Part shown: positions 12,515-15,907 of the stretch, one piece after another | How positions within the stretch are numbered: position 1 is the first letter of the stretch | Layout of the letters: the number at the start of each line of letters is the position of its first letter | From: Chloroflexota bacterium | Lineage (GTDB): Bacteria; Chloroflexota; Chloroflexia; Thermomicrobiales; UBA6265 | Length of the DNA: 15,907 nt | Direction: 5' to 3' | NCBI GenBank assembly: GCA_023423795.1 | Contig: JAFAEX010000172.1 | Coordinates: forward strand, 1-15,907 | Position numbers and translations under genes: made by a program | Notes under the pieces: generated by a model | The model's database searches: none | The model's input: the letters and a program-made list of their open reading frames with translations, nothing else | What the model was told of the DNA's origin: nothing

Positions 12515-13443
12515 CAGGTCATCTTCGTCGGCTCGGCGTCCGCGCGCGGCGCGGGCGCGGCGGGCCGGGTGGGTTGGGCCGGGCGGTCGGTGCGGGCGCG
12601 GCCGGGCAGCCCCAGCCGCTCGCCGATCGCCTGGACGACGCCGCGCTTCTCGCGCTCCGGCGCATCCAGCCGCAGCAGGGAGCGCAGGACGAGCCGCAGC
12701 CGGTCCTGGTCGAGGTTGCGGATCAGCCGCCCGTTGTGGGCCACCGCGATCTGCCCGGTCTCCTCGGAGACGACGACGGCGAGCGCATCAGACACCTCGG
12801 AGACGCCGATGGCGGCGCGGTGGCGGGTTCCCAGTTGGCCGGTGGCCGAGATGTTGTCGGTCAGCGGGAGGACGACGCTGGCGGCGACGATCCGGTCGTT
12901 GCGCAGGACGACCGCGCCGTCGTGCAGGGGCGAGTTCGGGTAGAAGATGTTGATCAGCAGTTGCCGGGTCAGGACGGCGTCGATCGGCACGCCGCGTTCG
13001 ACGAAGTTCTGCAACCCCGTTTCGCGCTCCAGCACCACCAGCGCGCCGTAGCGGTTGCGGGCGAGTTGGCCTGCCGCGCGGACGAGTTCATCGACCATGC
13101 GCTCCTGCGCCGCCTCGTCGCGGTGGGAGAAACTGGGCAGCCAGGCGCCGGTGGTGCCCAACTGCTCCAGCGCCCGCCGCAACTCCGGGGCGAAGAGCAC
13201 CGGCACCGCGACAACCAGCGCCGGCCAGGTCTGCCCGAGCACCCAGTTGAGGGTGGTCAACTGCAAGGATGTCCCCAGCAGGAAGACCAGCGCCAGCAGG
13301 ATGACGATGCCGCGGATGAGTTGCGTGGCGCGCGTCCCCTGCGCGACCCACAGCAACCAGTAGACGATCAGGGTGACCGCCAGAACGTCGAGGATGGACC
13401 GCGGGTTGCCCAGCTGGGAAAGCAGGTGACCGAGGTCGGGCAT
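12514..13443 (-). CDS. cdaA: Diadenylate cyclase CdaA (DisA_N domain)
   Basis: This 309-residue membrane enzyme makes c-di-AMP from two ATP. Three hydrophobic helices lie at about 15-34, 41-58 and 68-85, followed by the DAC domain (about 88-250). The signature DGA is at 175-177 in PNSPLHDGAVVLRNDRIVAA, and the second motif GTRHRAAIGVSE has RHR at 207-209; both are intact. The tail after about 275 is rich in Pro, Arg and Ala and probably disordered. c-di-AMP controls osmotic balance and cell wall homeostasis in many bacteria. The gene is directly coupled to cdaR. The start is ATG 13443, the first Met before the helices, with a weak GGTGG upstream. The 212-bp gap to the upstream minus-strand gene (13444-13655) probably holds its promoter, but I see no convincing boxes. 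Confidence 0.95.
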   Translation of the reverse strand: MPDLGHLLSQLGNPRSILDVLAVTLIVYWLLWVAQGTRATQLIRGIVILLALVFLLGTSLQLTTLNWVLGQTWPALVVAVPVLFAPELRRALEQLGTTGAWLPSFSHRDEAAQERMVDELVRAAGQLARNRYGALVVLERETGLQNFVERGVPIDAVLTRQLLINIFYPNSPLHDGAVVLRNDRIVAASVVLPLTDNISATGQLGTRHRAAIGVSEVSDALAVVVSEETGQIAVAHNGRLIRNLDQDRLRLVLRSLLRLDAPEREKRGVVQAIGERLGLPGRARTDRPAQPTRPAAPAPRADAEPTKMT

Positions 13444-13655
13444 GAAACCACCGGGACGTCGGACGGCGGACGGATCGCAACGGGAAGTCTAGCGCAGCCG
13501 GCGCGAGCGGCACCCGCGACCGCGCGCGGTGGTCCGCCAAACGGTCGTCGCCCCGGCGGTCCCGCTGCGACTGCGCGCCGCCGGGGAACGGCAGGACCCC
13601 GAACCGCGCCGGCAGGGCGATCCGCCGCCCGCCGGCGCGGACCGGACGGGTCGCG

Positions 13656-14684
13656 CTAGCCAGCCGCGGCGCCGGACAGGCCGCTCCCCGCGCCGGCGAT
13701 CTCTTCCCCGACCACGGCGTCGGCCGCCTGCCCGAACCGGGGCAGGATCTCCTCGCGGTAGAAGCGCATGAACCCTTCCTGGTCCGGCCCGACCTGGTGT
13801 ATCGCGAGGTGGGTGTAACCGGCCTCCTCGTATTTCCGGATCTGCTCAATGTGCTTCTCCGGGTCCGGGCCGCAGATCACCGACTCGGCGACCATCTCCT
13901 CGGTGACGATCTGCACGCCCTGCTCGAAGTGCATCGGCGTCGGCAGTTCCTGGCTCAGTTCGCCGGGCAGCGAGGAGAACGCCCAGAGTTCGTGGGCGGT
14001 CTTGCGCGCCTTCTTCTCGTCCGGCGCCCAGCAGACCGTCATCTCGCCGTACTTCGGCTTGCCCGCGCCGCCGCTCTGCTCGAAAACCTCGATCGGTTTC
14101 CGGTCCGGGACGGTGTTGACGAACCCGTCGCCGATGCGGCCGGCCAACTCGGCCGCCTTCGGCCCGGCCGCCGCGACCATCACCGGCACGCCGTCGGCCG
14201 GCACGTCGTAGATGCGGGCGTTTTCGACCGTGTAGAACTCGCCGTGGAAACTCTTGTTCTCCCCGGTCCACAGCAGCCGCATGATCGCGACCGCCTCGTC
14301 AAGCATCCGCAGGCGGACCTCGGTTTCCGGCCAGCGCGCGCCGGTGATGTGCTCGTTGAGGGCCTCGCCGGAGCCGACGCCGAAGAAGAACCGCCCCGGC
14401 ATCATCGTCGCCGCGGTGGCCGCCGCCTGCGCCGCGACCGCCGGGTGCATCCGCACCGTCGGGCAGGTGACGCCGGTGCCGAGCCGCAGCGTGCGAGTCG
14501 CCTCGGCGATGCCGCCGATGACCGACCAGACGAACGGCGCGTGCGCCTGTTTGCTCACCCACGGGTGGTAGTGGTCGCTGATGAGGGCGAAGGGGAACCC
14601 GGCCGCCTCCGCCATCTGGGCGTGGCGGACGAGGTGCGTGGGAGGATGCTCTTCGCTGGAGATCTTGTAGCCGAGTTCGAGCAT
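13656..14684 (-). CDS. LLM-class F420-dependent oxidoreductase, FGD-like (TIGR03557 type)
   Basis: This 342-residue protein is a luciferase-like TIM-barrel oxidoreductase closely resembling mycobacterial F420-dependent glucose-6-phosphate dehydrogenase (FGD1). The start LELGYKISSEEHPP, the SDHYHPW block (36-42), PGRFFFGVGSGEALNE (96-111) and YDVPADGVPVMVAAAGP (159-175) align directly. The catalytic residues of FGD1 (His40, Trp44, Glu109) correspond to His38, Trp42 and Glu107. However, FGD1 residues that hold the substrate phosphate (Lys259, Arg283 and probably Lys198) appear here as Gln255, Ser268 and a non-Lys, and the loop after GDGF is shorter. So it probably acts on another substrate while still using F420. 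GAGGAG lies ten bases before ATG 14684. A Gly/Ala tail (about 330-342) is extra. The gene implies that the organism makes cofactor F420. Confidence 0.9.
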   Translation of the reverse strand: MLELGYKISSEEHPPTHLVRHAQMAEAAGFPFALISDHYHPWVSKQAHAPFVWSVIGGIAEATRTLRLGTGVTCPTVRMHPAVAAQAAATAATMMPGRFFFGVGSGEALNEHITGARWPETEVRLRMLDEAVAIMRLLWTGENKSFHGEFYTVENARIYDVPADGVPVMVAAAGPKAAELAGRIGDGFVNTVPDRKPIEVFEQSGGAGKPKYGEMTVCWAPDEKKARKTAHELWAFSSLPGELSQELPTPMHFEQGVQIVTEEMVAESVICGPDPEKHIEQIRKYEEAGYTHLAIHQVGPDQEGFMRFYREEILPRFGQAADAVVGEEIAGAGSGLSGAAAG

Positions 14685-15073
14685 GGCGCAACAACTCCTC
14701 GAAAATGCGGCGCGCTTCGCCGGGTGGCCGCCCGCCGCGCGGCGGGTCCGTCGGGGTTCCGTATCGCGGGATGCGTGCCGGGAACGGCCCGGCGAGCGGC
14801 CCCGTCGGGGGCGCGCGGAACGGATGCCGCCGCTCCCGCGTTCAGGTGGTCAGCGGGGCGGCCGAATCGGCGCCCCGCCTTCGTTTGGAGTCGCGGCGCG
14901 CTCGCCGCCGCGCTTGCCGACTCCCCCCGCCACAATCGACGCTCGCGGGACGTCCACCGGCGCACGCCGGCGGCCAGGACGAACCGGGTTCCCCGCGCCC
15001 TTCGGAATCAAGAACGCGGCGGTATCGACCGTGCGGGTGTTCCCGCCACGTTCGAACGCGAAAGGAGACGCGG
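14685..15073. other. Divergent intergenic region with an unexplained plus-strand hairpin
   Basis: About 390 bases separate the minus-strand F420 enzyme gene from the plus-strand secreted-protein gene, so both promoters should be here; none is convincing. Several GC-rich hairpins occur, for instance CCCGCC/GGCGGG near 14730-14746, and a perfect 10-bp palindrome CGTTCGAACG at 15049-15058 just before the ribosome site of the downstream gene. The terminator-like hairpin at 14853-14886 is listed separately. Confidence 0.5.
14853..14886 (+). terminator. Terminator-like hairpin without a visible upstream gene
   Basis: GCGGGGCG (14853-14860) pairs perfectly with CGCCCCGC (14871-14878), followed by CTTCGTTT. 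The tail is the same CCTTCGTTT seen after the ANTAR regulator terminator. On the plus strand no gene ends upstream, since the neighbouring gene starts on the minus strand at 14684. Confidence 0.55.
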
Positions 15074-15907
15074 ATGACGGCTGGACGGTTTGGGGTGCTC
15101 GCGGCGGCGCTGGTGCTCGCAGGCGGCGCGGTGCTGCCCTCGCTCACGCCATCCGGGGCCGCCCAACGCGACGCGGAGTCGCCCCGGCTGGCGACGCTCG
15201 CGCCCGGCAGTTGCGAAGCGCTCGCCGGCGCGACCTCCGGAGGCAACGGCGGCGGTGGCGGCAACGCCGACCGCGCCACCCGGCGCGCCGCGCGGCAGGC
15301 TGCCCGCGCCAACGCGAACGCCAACGCCAACAGCAAAAGCAACAGCAACGCGGCGGCCAACGGCGCGAGCGACCAGCCGGCGGCCGTGCAACCGGCGGTC
15401 ACGACCGAAGGCTCGACCGGCGGCAACTCCGGCGGCGTCGCCGATGTCGGGAACACGGCTCCTGCCGAAGCCCCGGCCGCGGTGACGACCAGCGACGCCG
15501 CGCCGGCCGCCCCGGCCGCAGCAGCGCCCGCCCTGGCGGTGGCCGACCTCGTGCCGCTGGCGACGATCCCGGCTCCGCCGGAGGCCGCATCCGACGCGCC
15601 GGCCGCGCCGGACCCGCTCACCGGCAGCGGCACGGCCGCCGTCTCCCTCGACGTGCTGCTGGGCAGCCAGCCGTGGATGCTGCTGGTCCACGAAACCGAC
15701 GACGCGGCATCCGACCCCGCCGCCTGCGGCGACGTGCGTGGCGATGCCTCCGCCGGGCAACTGACGCTCGGGGTGCGCCCGCTGGGCAAGCAGGCGGTCG
15801 CCGGGGTGGCCGTCCTCGCCGCGAACGCCGATCCGGCGGTGACGGACGGCGTCGTCATCCTGGTGCCGGAGGTCGATGCCTGGGGCAACGCCAACGGCAA
15901 CCGGGAC
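15074..15907 (+). CDS. Ala-rich secreted protein of unknown function, partial at right edge
   Basis: The reading frame is open from ATG 15074 to the window end (278 residues, no stop), with AAAGGAGA five bases upstream. Residues 1-30 form a signal peptide (MTAGRFGVLAAALVLAGGAV; cleavage near SGAA). Residues 31-190 are low complexity: a Gly/Asn run (GGNGGGGGN), an Arg/Ala segment (ATRRAARQAARANANANAN) and long Ala/Pro stretches, suggesting a wall-spanning or disordered linker. From about residue 193 a folded domain begins, with QPWMLLVHETDD, the cysteine in AACGDVRG and LTLGVRPLGKQAVAGVAVLAAN. Its pattern of an ACGDxxG strand, then LxxGxRxxG, then GVAVL resembles a beta domain I associate with secreted proteins of Chloroflexota; the function is unknown. 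The single Cys near residue 47 lies in a SCEAL context too far from the N-terminus for a normal lipobox. Confidence 0.78.
   Translation, partial: MTAGRFGVLAAALVLAGGAVLPSLTPSGAAQRDAESPRLATLAPGSCEALAGATSGGNGGGGGNADRATRRAARQAARANANANANSKSNSNAAANGASDQPAAVQPAVTTEGSTGGNSGGVADVGNTAPAEAPAAVTTSDAAPAAPAAAAPALAVADLVPLATIPAPPEAASDAPAAPDPLTGSGTAAVSLDVLLGSQPWMLLVHETDDAASDPAACGDVRGDASAGQLTLGVRPLGKQAVAGVAVLAANADPAVTDGVVILVPEVDAWGNANGNRD

Overview
The window is very GC-rich and reads like a chromosome segment of a Thermomicrobia-type (Chloroflexota) bacterium. Support for this is a cysteine-rich secreted mini-protein with the MDxRxFD...RRGLL leader common in that group, an F420-dependent luciferase-like oxidoreductase, a secreted nuclease with Excalibur-like calcium motifs, an ANTAR response regulator and a CdaA/CdaR c-di-AMP pair. 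The assignment rests on family recognition and not on a phylogenetic marker.

Layout. Positions 1-740 (minus) hold the N-terminal two thirds of an AI-2E family permease cut by the window edge. An Ala/Pro-rich secreted protein (925-1686, minus) is divergent from an SDR oxidoreductase (1820-2602, plus). From 2603 to 3395 there is no gene, but there are two unusual palindromic repeat structures. A plus-strand surface-sugar cluster follows: a GT-B glycosyltransferase (3396-4604), UDP-galactopyranose mutase glf (4604-5719, overlapping its neighbour by one base) and a fusion of a GH1-like glycosidase with an RmlD-like reductase whose reductase active site looks degenerate (5871-8144). Together they suggest synthesis or decoration of a galactofuranose-containing glycan. 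A perfect hairpin separates this cluster from a convergent gene for the Cys-rich mini-protein (8198-8422, minus). A 420-base non-coding stretch with a nested inverted repeat comes next, then a secreted staphylococcal-nuclease-like protein (8845-9768, minus).

A tRNA-Pro(GGG) with a good sigma-70-type promoter lies at 9980-10053, and an ANTAR response regulator at 10176-10796 ends at a clear terminator. The 400 bases after it hold diverged copies of a 28-bp repeat that also occurs upstream of the sugar cluster. On the minus strand cdaA (12514-13443) and cdaR (11234-12514) form a translationally coupled c-di-AMP module, and upstream of it lies an FGD-like F420-dependent enzyme (13656-14684). The right edge holds the start of another Ala-rich secreted protein (15074 onward), preceded by a plus-strand terminator-like hairpin with no visible gene upstream of it.

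The most interesting material is non-coding: a 260-bp palindrome built from 11-bp-phased TTTATTCGG units, a dispersed 28-bp repeat family in two intergenic regions, and a nested inverted repeat at 8732-8810. The GH1/RmlD fusion is the most unusual protein. No CRISPR array, transposase, integrase or phage gene was seen.
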